This document shows, piece after piece, positions 32,817-40,254 of a stretch of 64,000 nt of DNA. The notes under the pieces are model-generated. The model ran no database searches, was not told the origin of the DNA, and saw only the letters and a list, made by a program, of their open reading frames with translations. Within the stretch, counting starts at the first letter, position 1. Every line of letters starts with the position of its first letter. Source of the stretch: Maricaulis sp. (GTDB lineage Bacteria > Pseudomonadota > Alphaproteobacteria > Caulobacterales > Maricaulaceae); contig NZ_JADFAJ010000019.1 of NCBI RefSeq assembly GCF_015665295.1, positions 1 through 64,000 of the forward strand, read 5' to 3'. Made by a program: the position numbers and the translations under genes.

Positions 32817-33419
32817 TCACGGTAACAATTCTTTTATGCGGCACCGCAGCATCGGGAGAATTATTTCCCCGAACCAGGGGTTTTTGCGCAACCAGGCACT
32901 ATTTCGCCACGAGGGGTGCGGGAGCGGCAGAAAATCCGGCGCATAACGGGCCGCATCGCGCACGGTTTCGGTCAATGCCTTGTGCGCCTGCGAACCCAGC
33001 CAGAAGCGCTGGGCGTACTGGCCGACCAACAGCGTCAGGCCGATATTGGGCAGGCTTTCACGGACTTTCGCCTGCCAGAGCGGCGCGCATTCCCGGCGCG
33101 GCGGCAGATCGCCGCCCCTGGCGTCCAGTCCGGGAAAACAAAACCCCATCGGCACGATGGCGAGCCTGGTCGGGTCGTAGAAATCCGCCTCGTCCATTTG
33201 CAGCCACTCACGCAGCCGGTCGCCGGACGGATCGGTGAAGGGCATGCCCGAGGCATGGACCCGCGTGCCCGGCGCCTGGCCGACCAGCAGGATGCGGGCG
33301 TCCGGATGGGCCTGGATGACCGGGCGCGGCGCGTGCGGCATGGCATCGGCGCAGACCCGGCAGGCGCGGATATCCGCCAGCAGCGCGTCGAGATCAGGCG
33401 CGGCCAATCCGCCAGACAC
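32817..33419 (-). CDS. Fe-S-type uracil-DNA glycosylase superfamily protein
   Basis: 200 aa from a GTG that lies inside the previous gene (26-base overlap). Motif A is VGQAPGTRVHASGMPF (residues 46-61) and motif B is PHPSWRN (167-173). Cysteines 20, 23, 94 and 111 (C-x2-C-x70-C-x16-C) match closely the spacing of the four iron-sulfur ligands of family 4/5 UDGs. Motif A has Gln where family 4 normally has Glu, and motif B differs as well, so the base specificity may not be uracil. It probably acts in base-excision repair. It is coupled to the DUF3253 gene. Confidence 0.8.
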   Translation of the reverse strand: MSGGLAAPDLDALLADIRACRVCADAMPHAPRPVIQAHPDARILLVGQAPGTRVHASGMPFTDPSGDRLREWLQMDEADFYDPTRLAIVPMGFCFPGLDARGGDLPPRRECAPLWQAKVRESLPNIGLTLLVGQYAQRFWLGSQAHKALTETVRDAARYAPDFLPLPHPSWRNSAWLRKNPWFGEIILPMLRCRIKELLP

Positions 33420-33666
33420 CCTTGAAGGTCTCGGGATCCTCGACCGGCTTGCCCTTGCGCAGGATGGTCACCTTGCCGGCCTTGGCAAGCCGGATGGCGG
33501 CCTGACGGACATGGCCGAACTTGCGATTGAAGCGTTCCGGGTCGACCGCCTTGGCGACGTCGGCCGGGGAAATCGACCGGTTTTCCGGCGCGGCAGCGAC
33601 CAGCGCCAGGATAATGTCCTCGATCGGGTCTGGACCTGTCAGGTCGGTTTCGGGCGTATCGGTCAT
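33394..33666 (-). CDS. DUF3253 winged-helix-like protein
   Basis: 90 aa. Three helices and a wing can be read: IEDIILALVAAAPENRSISP, ADVAKAVDPERFNRKFGHVR and AAIRLAKAGKVTILRKGKPV, followed by DPETFKGVWRIG. This is the DUF3253 pattern (P...VA...P..W/F R.....VR..A..LA..G.I...RKGK.V). The function is unknown; a small DNA-binding fold is plausible. It overlaps the glycosylase start by 26 bases and follows the thioesterase by 12 bases, so three minus-strand genes form one unit. Confidence 0.83.
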   Translation of the reverse strand: MTDTPETDLTGPDPIEDIILALVAAAPENRSISPADVAKAVDPERFNRKFGHVRQAAIRLAKAGKVTILRKGKPVEDPETFKGVWRIGRA

Positions 33667-33678
33667 CAGGATTCAGCC

Positions 33679-34116
33679 TTAACGGGTCTTGGGCGGCAGG
33701 GAATAGGTCGCACTGGCCTGGGCGATCAAGTCGTCCGAACCGTCGGCGGTGATATCACAATCCGTGACCGCCAGTCGCGACCCCAGTTTCAGCAGGCGGC
33801 AATGTCCGGTGACCGGCCCGGGCGGCGCCTTGCGCAGGAAGTTGATGTTGAGATTGGTCGTCACCGCCAGCGCCTGCTTGCCGACATGACCGAGTATGAC
33901 GGCATAGGCGGCAAAGTCGGCCAGGGTGAACAGGGTCGGACCGGACACGGTCCCGCCCGGTCGCAAATGCTCGGCCCGCGCCTCGGCGGTGACAATGGCC
34001 CGGCCGGGCTCGATCCGCTCGATCGCGAACCGGATCCCGCCCTGGTTCCATTGCGGGAAGACCTCGTCGAGATAGGCGGCCACCGCCGCGGCATCCATGG
34101 AGACGTGCAAACTCAT
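33679..34116 (-). CDS. PaaI-like hotdog thioesterase
   Basis: 145 aa hotdog-fold protein. Core motif RPGGTVSGPTLFTLADFAAY (residues about 52-71) carries the helix-capping aspartate used in PaaI-type acyl-CoA thioesterases. The C-terminal strand VTDCDITADG...DLIAQASATYSLP completes the fold. The substrate is probably an acyl- or aryl-CoA, not definable here. It is the first gene of the minus-strand unit with DUF3253 and the glycosylase, and divergent from the acyltransferase gene across 144 bases (34117-34260). Confidence 0.84.
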   Translation of the reverse strand: MSLHVSMDAAAVAAYLDEVFPQWNQGGIRFAIERIEPGRAIVTAEARAEHLRPGGTVSGPTLFTLADFAAYAVILGHVGKQALAVTTNLNINFLRKAPPGPVTGHCRLLKLGSRLAVTDCDITADGSDDLIAQASATYSLPPKTR

Positions 34117-34260
34117 CCATCCGTCCGGCCTGTCGCCTGCATCACAGGCGAGACAGGGCCACTCCCTTATTGTCTCATGTCAGGCGAAAGCTTTGCTGCC
34201 GCAACGCCTTGCTGCAAGCTGCCTTCACAGCCACACGCCGCCAGCCAGACGGATCACCCC

Positions 34261-34983
34261 ATGCGCCGCGACCACCGCCCCTACTGGATGCACCAGGCCT
34301 GGGAAAACTTCGAGAACGCCTGGGCGCGGCATTTCCTGTGGCCGCATTTCAGCGAGATCGGCCTCGCCCCCAAGATCGTCCAGCCCTGGGCGGTCGAGGT
34401 ATTCGGTCCCAACATCACCGCCGGTGAGTATCTCCACATCATCGCCAACAAGGCCGACCAGGTCCGCCTGACGGTGTGGTCGCCGCAGACCCAGGCCGGG
34501 CGGATCAGCCTCGGCGATCATGTCTTCCTGGCACCCGGCACGCGCATCCTCGCCGCTGGCGAGATCGAGATCGGTGATGCCTGCCTGATCGCCAACAAGG
34601 TCACGATCACCGATTGCGACTGGCACTCCATCCATGACCGCGTCGACCCGCAACCGGAATTCAGACCGGTGAAACTGGGCCGGAATGTCTGGATCGGCGA
34701 TGGCGCCTTTGTCGGCAAGGGCGTCACCATTGGCGATCATTCGGTGGTCGGTGCGCGCTCTGTCGTCACAAAAGACGTCGAGCCCTGGACCATCGTCGCC
34801 GGCAATCCGGCCCGTGTCATCAAGCGCATCGACCCCGACGCCCCGATGAAGACCCGCTCCGACCTGTTTGCGGATGCGGAAGGCCTCGACCGTTTCATGG
34901 ACACGGCCTACCGCCAGTCACTGGCAGGGAATTCGACGATTGGCTGGCTGCGCAGCCGGCTCTGGCCGGCGCGCGGGGATTGA
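34261..34983 (+). CDS. left-handed beta-helix acyl/acetyltransferase
   Basis: 240 aa. A tryptophan/histidine-rich N-terminal part (YWMHQAWENFENAWARHFLW) precedes a hexapeptide-repeat domain with ISLGDHVFLAPGTRIL, IEIGDACLIANKVTI, the putative catalytic DCDWHSIHDRV, then VWIGDGAFVGKGVTIGDHSV and AGNPARVIKRI. This is the LbH fold of maltose/galactoside-type O-acetyltransferases, probably modifying a surface sugar. No sugar gene neighbours are visible to name the acceptor. The start is the ATG at 34261. Confidence 0.83.
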   Translation: MRRDHRPYWMHQAWENFENAWARHFLWPHFSEIGLAPKIVQPWAVEVFGPNITAGEYLHIIANKADQVRLTVWSPQTQAGRISLGDHVFLAPGTRILAAGEIEIGDACLIANKVTITDCDWHSIHDRVDPQPEFRPVKLGRNVWIGDGAFVGKGVTIGDHSVVGARSVVTKDVEPWTIVAGNPARVIKRIDPDAPMKTRSDLFADAEGLDRFMDTAYRQSLAGNSTIGWLRSRLWPARGD

Positions 34984-34984
34984 G

Positions 34985-35122
34985 GCTTTCCCCCCACATC
35001 GTGGGGAGGGAAACCGCGAAGCGGTGGAGGGGTGACGTGCCTTGCGCGGCATCACGGCGCTGAAGCGCCGCCCCATAGAGCCGAGGCTTCGCCCCGGCCC
35101 ACTTCCCCACGCTGTGGGGAAG
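34985..35122 (-). repeat. dispersed intergenic repeat, family A copy 2 (inverted)
   Basis: Reverse complement of the family A element at 19068-19220: hairpin with arms CTTCCCCAC/GTGGGGAAG around GCT (35102-35122), then TGGGCCG, ATGGGGCGGCGC-N2-CAGCGCCG, and a second small hairpin CCCCAC-ATC-GTGGGG at 34992-35006. The 347-base gap 34984-35330 holds this element, the 21-bp duplication below and no gene. Confidence 0.7.
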
Positions 35123-35239
35123 AAAAGAAAGCCTTCCCCAGCTTTTCTCATTTTTCCGGAGGCGCAACGCGCCATCCCGGACCGACGGGAGACTCATTGC
35201 TGACCGGATGGATTCGCAGGTCCCGGCTCTCCGCTCCGC

Positions 35240-35281
35240 TTTCGCGGGGCCTCGGCCGGGTTTCGCGGGGCTTCGGCCGGG
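35240..35281. repeat. 21-bp tandem duplication
   Basis: TTTCGCGGGGC-C-TCGGCCGGG is followed directly by TTTCGCGGGGC-T-TCGGCCGGG, one mismatch in 21. It lies in the gap between the acyltransferase and nupC stops. Confidence 0.8.
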
Positions 35282-35330
35282 AAAATGGTGAGGATGAGCT
35301 TGATAAAGCGCGCCAGCGCGAACCCTGCCC

Positions 35331-36611
35331 CTACCCGAACAGCCCCTGCGGCAGCACCCCGATCGCTGCCCCTGTCATCAGCGTCGCCAACGTGCCCGAG
35401 ATCAGCGCTTTCGGGGCCAGCTGGAGGATGTCCTCGCGGCGCGACGGCGCAATCGCGACCAGGCCGCCCGTGAGGATGCCGACGCTGGAGAAATTGGCGA
35501 AGCCGCACAGCGCATAGGTCATGATCAGGCTGGTGCGCGGGGACAACTCGTCGCCGATCTGGGCCAGCCGGTCATAGGCATAGACCTCGTTGAGCGCCGT
35601 CTTGAGACCCATCAGGGAGCCCGCCTGGGTCGCTTCCGACCAGGGCACGCCGGCCAGCCAGACGATGGGCGCAAACAGCCAGCCCAGGATGCGGTCGACC
35701 GAGAGGGCGGCGCCGAACACGTCCGGGAAAAGACCCAGCATGACGTTCAAAAGGGCGACCAGGGCGGTGAAGACCAGCAGCATGAAGATGATGTTGAAAT
35801 AAAGCCGCATGCCATCCGACACGCCGGTGGTCAGCGCATCCATGGAGGAATGGTAGATCTGGGTCGGCACCTTTTCCTTGGCCTCGGCTTCCGGGGTCAC
35901 GGGCTCGGCCGGCATCATCAGGCGCGACAGCAGGACGGCGGCGGGCACCGAGATCAGCGAGGCGGTGAAGATATGACCGGCGGCACCGTCAATAATGCCG
36001 GAGAGCTGGGAGACATAAAGCGCCATCACCGAGCCGGCGACGGTGGAAAAGCCGACCGTCATGATCAGGAAAAGGTCGGAGCGGCTCATGTCGGGCAGGC
36101 GCGGCCGGATGAGAACCGGGCTTTCCGTCATGCCCAGGAAGATATTGGCCGCAGCGCCCAGGCTGGCCGAACCGGACAGGTTCAAGAGACGCTGGAAGGC
36201 AAAGGCAAAGGCCCGCACCAGGACTTCCAGGATCCGCCAGCGCCACAACAGGGCCGACAGGGCCGAGAGCACGATCACCATGGGCAGCGCCTGGAAGGCA
36301 AACAGGAAAGTGCCGCCCGCCGCGTCCGGATTGATCTCGAAGGGCATGGCGCCACCAGCGAGATAACCGAAGACGAATTGCGCGCCCTCATTGGTCACTT
36401 CCTGCAGCACGGCAACAACACCGGTCAGGGATTGCAGGAAGGCGCGGAAAGGCGCGACCGTGTACAGCAGGGTGGCGATGACCAGCTGCAGGCCGATGGC
36501 CCCGCCGAGCAAGACGACAGGAAGACGCTTGCGCGGTCCCAGGAGCCAGGCAATGCCCGCAAGAAGGAACAGGCCCGCAAAGCTGCGCCCCTGCAGCATA
36601 AGATCATCCAT
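35331..36611 (-). CDS. concentrative nucleoside transporter (NupC/CNT family)
   Basis: 426 aa from the ATG at 36611; the frame runs further upstream but the gap there is the divergent promoter region. About ten membrane segments. Family motifs are GAQFVFGYL, FQALPMVIVLSALSALLWRW, the substrate region GMTESPVLIRPRLPDMSRSD, and near the end LSPRTSLIMTYALCGFANFS-SVGI. It imports nucleosides with sodium or protons. The periplasmic/cytoplasmic loop between halves (PEAEAKEKVP) is short. Divergent from the DUF1289 gene. Confidence 0.9.
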   Translation of the reverse strand: MDDLMLQGRSFAGLFLLAGIAWLLGPRKRLPVVLLGGAIGLQLVIATLLYTVAPFRAFLQSLTGVVAVLQEVTNEGAQFVFGYLAGGAMPFEINPDAAGGTFLFAFQALPMVIVLSALSALLWRWRILEVLVRAFAFAFQRLLNLSGSASLGAAANIFLGMTESPVLIRPRLPDMSRSDLFLIMTVGFSTVAGSVMALYVSQLSGIIDGAAGHIFTASLISVPAAVLLSRLMMPAEPVTPEAEAKEKVPTQIYHSSMDALTTGVSDGMRLYFNIIFMLLVFTALVALLNVMLGLFPDVFGAALSVDRILGWLFAPIVWLAGVPWSEATQAGSLMGLKTALNEVYAYDRLAQIGDELSPRTSLIMTYALCGFANFSSVGILTGGLVAIAPSRREDILQLAPKALISGTLATLMTGAAIGVLPQGLFG

Positions 36612-36707
36612 GGAAGTCCCCGGCCGGTCAAAACGGGACCTTATTCCGCCCGCACCAGCCGCTGCAAGCACTTGCCTCAACGTCCGGCCCGCGAAATGCT
36701 GCAGCGC

Positions 36708-36923
36708 ATGACGCTGACCCCCAACAAACCGCCGATCCGGACGCCCTGCGTGCAGGTCTGCTTCGTTGATCCCAAAGCACAATTATGTGTCGGCTGCTTC
36801 CGCACCATGGAAGAGCTGGGCCGCTGGACACGTTACAGCGATGATGAGCGCGCGGCGATCATGGCGGCCCTGCCCGGCCGTGAAGCGGCCTATCAGGCGG
36901 CCCGCAAATCACGGCAGGACTAG
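36708..36923 (+). CDS. DUF1289 protein
   Basis: 71 aa (ATG 36708; ATG 36696 would add 4 residues). Pattern CVQVCFVDPKAQLCVGCFRT with four cysteines, then MEELGRWTRYSDDERAAIMA and LPGRE, is diagnostic of DUF1289. The cysteines probably bind a metal. Some members have been placed near Fe-S proteins. Function unknown. It is followed 3 bases later by the retropepsin-like gene, so the two are probably co-transcribed. Confidence 0.88.
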   Translation: MTLTPNKPPIRTPCVQVCFVDPKAQLCVGCFRTMEELGRWTRYSDDERAAIMAALPGREAAYQAARKSRQD

Positions 36924-36926
36924 GTC

Positions 36927-37646
36927 ATGCGCCAGCTGATCACCCGCGCCGCTCTGCCGGTCCTCGCCCTTGCCATTGCGCTGATCGTCCTGCGCGTGAT
37001 CAGCTGGCCGCTGTGGGAGGGGGTCGAGCCGCTGGCGCGAACGGTTTTCATGACAACAATCCTGATCCTGCTGGGCCTCGCCCTCACCGGTTCAGCCCTC
37101 GCTCCGGACCGGACCCGTCACCGCAACCTCATCGCCTGGGTGTCGATCAGCGCCGCGGCGTGCAGCGTCGCCGTGCTCGATCGCGATTATGCGGACTGGC
37201 AGTATCAGGACATCTGGGGCGCAGCCCCCGTTGAAGCCGCCAGCGCCCGGCGCAGCCCGGGCGGGGTGCAGCTGGATGATGGCGCCATCGTGCTGGCGCG
37301 CCAGTTCGACGGGCATTTCTATATCGACACCGAAATCAACGGGACCGAAGTCAATTTCCTGATCGATACCGGTGCGACCGGTGTCGCGCTGACCCTCGAC
37401 GATGCCCGCCGGGTCGGCATCCGCACCGACCGGCTTGAATTCAGCATCCAGACCTCGACGGCGGCGGGCCGGTCAATGGCTGCCGCGGTCGAGATCCGCA
37501 CGCTCGACCTGCCCGGTCGCACATTCGAGCGGGTGCCGGCCCTGGTGATGAGTGGCGGCGAGCGGTCCCTGCTCGGCATGACCGTACTGGAACGCTTCGA
37601 CGTGATCGAGATTCGCCGCGACCAGCTTGTCCTGCGCTCAGAATAG
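36927..37646 (+). CDS. membrane-anchored retropepsin-like aspartic protease (TIGR02281 type)
   Basis: 239 aa. Three hydrophobic segments in the first 85 residues anchor it. The C-terminal domain starts with GHFYIDTEINGTEVNFLIDT, with the active-site DTGATGVALT (Asp147), and ends SLLGMTVLERFDVIEIRRDQ, as in the clan AA aspartic protease family conserved in alphaproteobacteria. The protease domain should face the periplasm. As in retropepsins, one catalytic Asp per chain implies a dimer. The substrate is unknown. Confidence 0.85.
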   Translation: MRQLITRAALPVLALAIALIVLRVISWPLWEGVEPLARTVFMTTILILLGLALTGSALAPDRTRHRNLIAWVSISAAACSVAVLDRDYADWQYQDIWGAAPVEAASARRSPGGVQLDDGAIVLARQFDGHFYIDTEINGTEVNFLIDTGATGVALTLDDARRVGIRTDRLEFSIQTSTAAGRSMAAAVEIRTLDLPGRTFERVPALVMSGGERSLLGMTVLERFDVIEIRRDQLVLRSE

Positions 37647-37655
37647 CGGCTCCGG

Positions 37656-38474
37656 TCAGCCGGCGGCCAGCCAGGCCTCGCGCACCAGCATGACACCGAC
37701 GACCACCAGGCCAACGGCGAAACAGCGCTTGAGCGTCTTCTCCGGCAGGCTGTGCGCCAGCCTGGCACCGAGCGGCGCAACGAAGAAGGCCGAGCCGGCC
37801 AGCAGGGCAAAACCGGGCAGGTTCACATAGCCGAGCGAATACGGCACGGCGTCCTGTCCCCAGCCATTGACGATGAAGCCAACCGCGCCGGGAAAGCCTA
37901 TGGCCACACCGAAACCGGCGGCGGTCGCGACCGCCTTGTGGATCGGTTTGCCACACAGCGTCATCAGGGTGACCCCGAGCACGCCGCCGCCAATCCCCAT
38001 GAGGGCTGAAAGGATACCGATCGAGCCGCCCAGCCCCCAGCGCACGGGACCGCCGGGCATGTCGTCGGCGAGGCGCCAGTCAGGGCGTCCGAAAAAGAAC
38101 TGCGCCGACAGGAGGATCGCCATCGCGCCGAACAGGCCGGTCAGGAAGTTGCCGGGCAGGATATGCGCGATGCGCGAGCCGATCAGCGTGCCGATCACGA
38201 TCCAGGGCGCCCAGGCCTTCAGGACCGCGAAATCGACGGCGCCGCGTTTGGCATGGGCCGAGACCGAACGCAGCGAGGTGGCAATGATCACTGCCAGCGA
38301 CGTCCCGACCGCAACCTGCATGATGGTCGGGTCGTCATAGCCGAGGAACTGGAAGGCATAGAACATGGCCGGCACCATGACGATGCCGCCGCCAATGCCG
38401 AACAGGCCGGCGATCAGCCCGGCAGAGGCGCCCGTCGCCGCCATCGCCAGGACCAGAATCCAGATATCGGTCAT
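37656..38474 (-). CDS. TauE/SafE (TSUP) family membrane transporter
   Basis: 272 aa with eight membrane segments. The two repeat motifs are GLIAGLFGIGGGIVMVPAMF near the N-terminus and IGILSALMGIGGGVLGVTLM in the second half, hallmarks of the sulfite/anion exporter TSUP family. Members move sulfite, sulfoacetate or related anions; the substrate is not readable. It starts directly after the dusA stop on the same strand, with no gap, suggesting co-transcription by position only. Confidence 0.87.
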   Translation of the reverse strand: MTDIWILVLAMAATGASAGLIAGLFGIGGGIVMVPAMFYAFQFLGYDDPTIMQVAVGTSLAVIIATSLRSVSAHAKRGAVDFAVLKAWAPWIVIGTLIGSRIAHILPGNFLTGLFGAMAILLSAQFFFGRPDWRLADDMPGGPVRWGLGGSIGILSALMGIGGGVLGVTLMTLCGKPIHKAVATAAGFGVAIGFPGAVGFIVNGWGQDAVPYSLGYVNLPGFALLAGSAFFVAPLGARLAHSLPEKTLKRCFAVGLVVVGVMLVREAWLAAG

Positions 38475-39479
38475 TCAGGCTGCCTCATCGCGCGGCGACA
38501 CGGCCGCCTGCGCTTCCTCGACTACGTCGAGCCCGGCGCCGGCGCGCGGGGCCTTCTCCGACAGGATGCGCCGCCACTGGCGCGCGCCGGGCTCGCCGGC
38601 ATACAGGCCGAGCATGTGACGGGTGATGTCATGCAGGCGGCCACCGCCATCAAGATGGGCCGCGATATAGGGCCGGCAGGCGTCCAGCGCCTGTGACCGG
38701 GTCGCCACCGGATCGGCTTCGCCGAATAGGGTTGAGTCGACTCGGGCAAGTATCCACGGCGTGTGATAGGCGGCGCGTCCGATCATGGCACCATCGAGAT
38801 CGCTGCTCTCGCGAACCGCGTGACCCAGATCTTCCAGCCCGCCATTGAGGATGATTTCCAGTTCCGGGCGCTCGGCCTTGAGACGGCGCACCAGATCATA
38901 GTCGAGCGGCGGGATGGTACGGTTTTCCTTCGGGCTGAGCCCGTTGAGCCAGGCTTTGCGGGCATGCACGGCAAAACTCGTGACGCCGCGCGCCGCACAG
39001 GCATCGACCAGGGCGAAGAGCGCGGCTTGCGGGTCCTGGTCATCGACCCCGATCCGGCATTTCACGGTAACCGGGATGGCGACCGCCTCGCGCATTGCCT
39101 GGACACAGTCGGCGACCAGTTCCGGCTCGAGCATCAGGCAGGCGCCGAAACGGCCGGACTGGACCCTATCGGAGGGACAGCCGACATTGAGATTGACCTC
39201 GCAATAGCCGAAATCCTGCGCCGTCCGGGCGGCGGCAGCGAGCTCGGCCGGGTCGGAGCCGCCCAGCTGGATGGCAACCGGTTGCTCTGCGGCGTCAAAG
39301 CCGATCAGGCGTGCCGTGTCGCCATTGATGATCGCCTTGTCGACCGCCATCTCGGTATAGAGCAGCGCCTTGCGCGTGAGGACACGGTGGAAGGCCCGGC
39401 AATGCCGGTCCGTCCAGTCCATCATCGGAGCCACCGAGAGCCGGCGCGAAAAGGTCGAAGGCGTATCCATGACGCGCAC
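38475..39479 (-). CDS. dusA: tRNA-dihydrouridine(20/20a) synthase DusA
   Basis: 334 aa flavoenzyme that reduces U20/U20a in tRNA. It opens RLSVAPMMDWTDRHCRAFHR, then the LLYTEM strand, VNLNVGCPSDRVQSGRFGAC with the catalytic Cys, VTVKCRIGVDD and FAVHARKAWLNGLSPKENRT typical of DusA, and the FMN phosphate-binding ILNGGL...GAMIGRAAY. The start is a GTG at 39479; ATG 39470 is an alternative. Divergent from the conserved hypothetical at 39628. Confidence 0.94.
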   Translation of the reverse strand: MRVMDTPSTFSRRLSVAPMMDWTDRHCRAFHRVLTRKALLYTEMAVDKAIINGDTARLIGFDAAEQPVAIQLGGSDPAELAAAARTAQDFGYCEVNLNVGCPSDRVQSGRFGACLMLEPELVADCVQAMREAVAIPVTVKCRIGVDDQDPQAALFALVDACAARGVTSFAVHARKAWLNGLSPKENRTIPPLDYDLVRRLKAERPELEIILNGGLEDLGHAVRESSDLDGAMIGRAAYHTPWILARVDSTLFGEADPVATRSQALDACRPYIAAHLDGGGRLHDITRHMLGLYAGEPGARQWRRILSEKAPRAGAGLDVVEEAQAAVSPRDEAA

Positions 39480-39627
39480 ATAGCCTGTGCAGGCCAGTCG
39501 GGCAACGCGTCACGCCCGTAGCGGTTGGCGCAGCGCCCGTGCGGATGATCGTTCAAATCCGGTCTGTTCCGTTCACCCGGTTTAAACGCGGACATGGTTG
39601 TGTGACGGGGGCGAGGGAGTTTGACAC

Positions 39628-40179
39628 ATGGCCAAGGCAGTCTTTCACAAGCATCAGCGTGTCTTTGTCGGACCGGTAGGGACCTGGGCATTGATCGAAC
39701 AGGTCAAGCCGCACTGGGTGAAGGATGTCGAGGAGCCGATCCGCATCGCCTATGATTGCGGGCTTGGTCGCGACTTTGTCGCCGAAGAACTCTCCGCCGA
39801 ACAGGCCGACCATGTCGAGGCGGGTCACTGGCGTGTCCTGCGCGCCAGGAACAAATGGCAGAGCGTCGAGGAATGCGCCGGGCATCCCTTCCCCGGCACC
39901 TTCCCCGTCGTTGTCACCGAGGCGATGGACTGGGGCGGCTGGCGCGTGCCGGCAGCGGAGTATGACCGCGACCCGCACCGTATCGAGGCCCAGGCCCGCC
40001 TCCTGGCCAACAGCCCCCGCCTGCTGGAAATCGCCGAACGCCTTGCGGCCCTGGCCGGCGAAGAGGGTGAATTATCACCCGCTTTGGCCGAGCTTTCGCG
40101 CCAGGCCGAGAACGTCCTCAAGGACGTCAACACCAAGCCAGGCAAGCGCGGAGTCGGCAGCCGACGGGCAGCTGCCTGA
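39628..40179 (+). CDS. conserved hypothetical protein, 183 aa
   Basis: The protein is soluble, with no signal or membrane segment. It opens AKAVFHKHQRVFVGPVGTWA, a beta-rich segment, and has tryptophans in HWRVLRARNKWQSVEECAGH and DWGGWRVPAAEYDRDPHRIE. The C-terminal part is helical (LLEIAERLAALAGEE...LAELSRQAENVL) with a basic tail GKRGVGSRR. I do not recognise a named family, though the style is that of a conserved caulobacterial protein. It is monocistronic or leads into the EAL gene 75 bases later. Confidence 0.72.
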   Translation: MAKAVFHKHQRVFVGPVGTWALIEQVKPHWVKDVEEPIRIAYDCGLGRDFVAEELSAEQADHVEAGHWRVLRARNKWQSVEECAGHPFPGTFPVVVTEAMDWGGWRVPAAEYDRDPHRIEAQARLLANSPRLLEIAERLAALAGEEGELSPALAELSRQAENVLKDVNTKPGKRGVGSRRAAA

Positions 40180-40192
40180 TTTACCTAAAATT

Positions 40193-40207
40193 TTAAGGGC
40201 GTTCTAA
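40193..40207 (+). promoter_or_regulatory. weak candidate CtrA-type site upstream of EAL gene
   Basis: TTAA-N7-CTAA, one base off the TTAA-N7-TTAA CtrA pattern, embedded in the AT-rich CCTAAAATTTTAAGG stretch (40184-40198), 48 bases before the EAL gene start. The match is suggestive only. Confidence 0.28.
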
Positions 40208-40254
40208 CGATTGCCCGTCGACACTGGGCGACCTGTGCACACGAGTGGAATCCC

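Noticed and set aside
34895-35197. possible small protein across repeat family A copy 2
   Set aside because: The same translation pattern (FLPHxVGKWAxA) arises from the other repeat copy at 19056-19220; it tracks the DNA repeat rather than a conserved protein.
35331-36782. longer NupC starting at 36782
   Set aside because: The extra 57 residues are Arg/His-rich with no family similarity, and would overlap the divergent DUF1289 gene; the ATG at 36611 gives the usual length.
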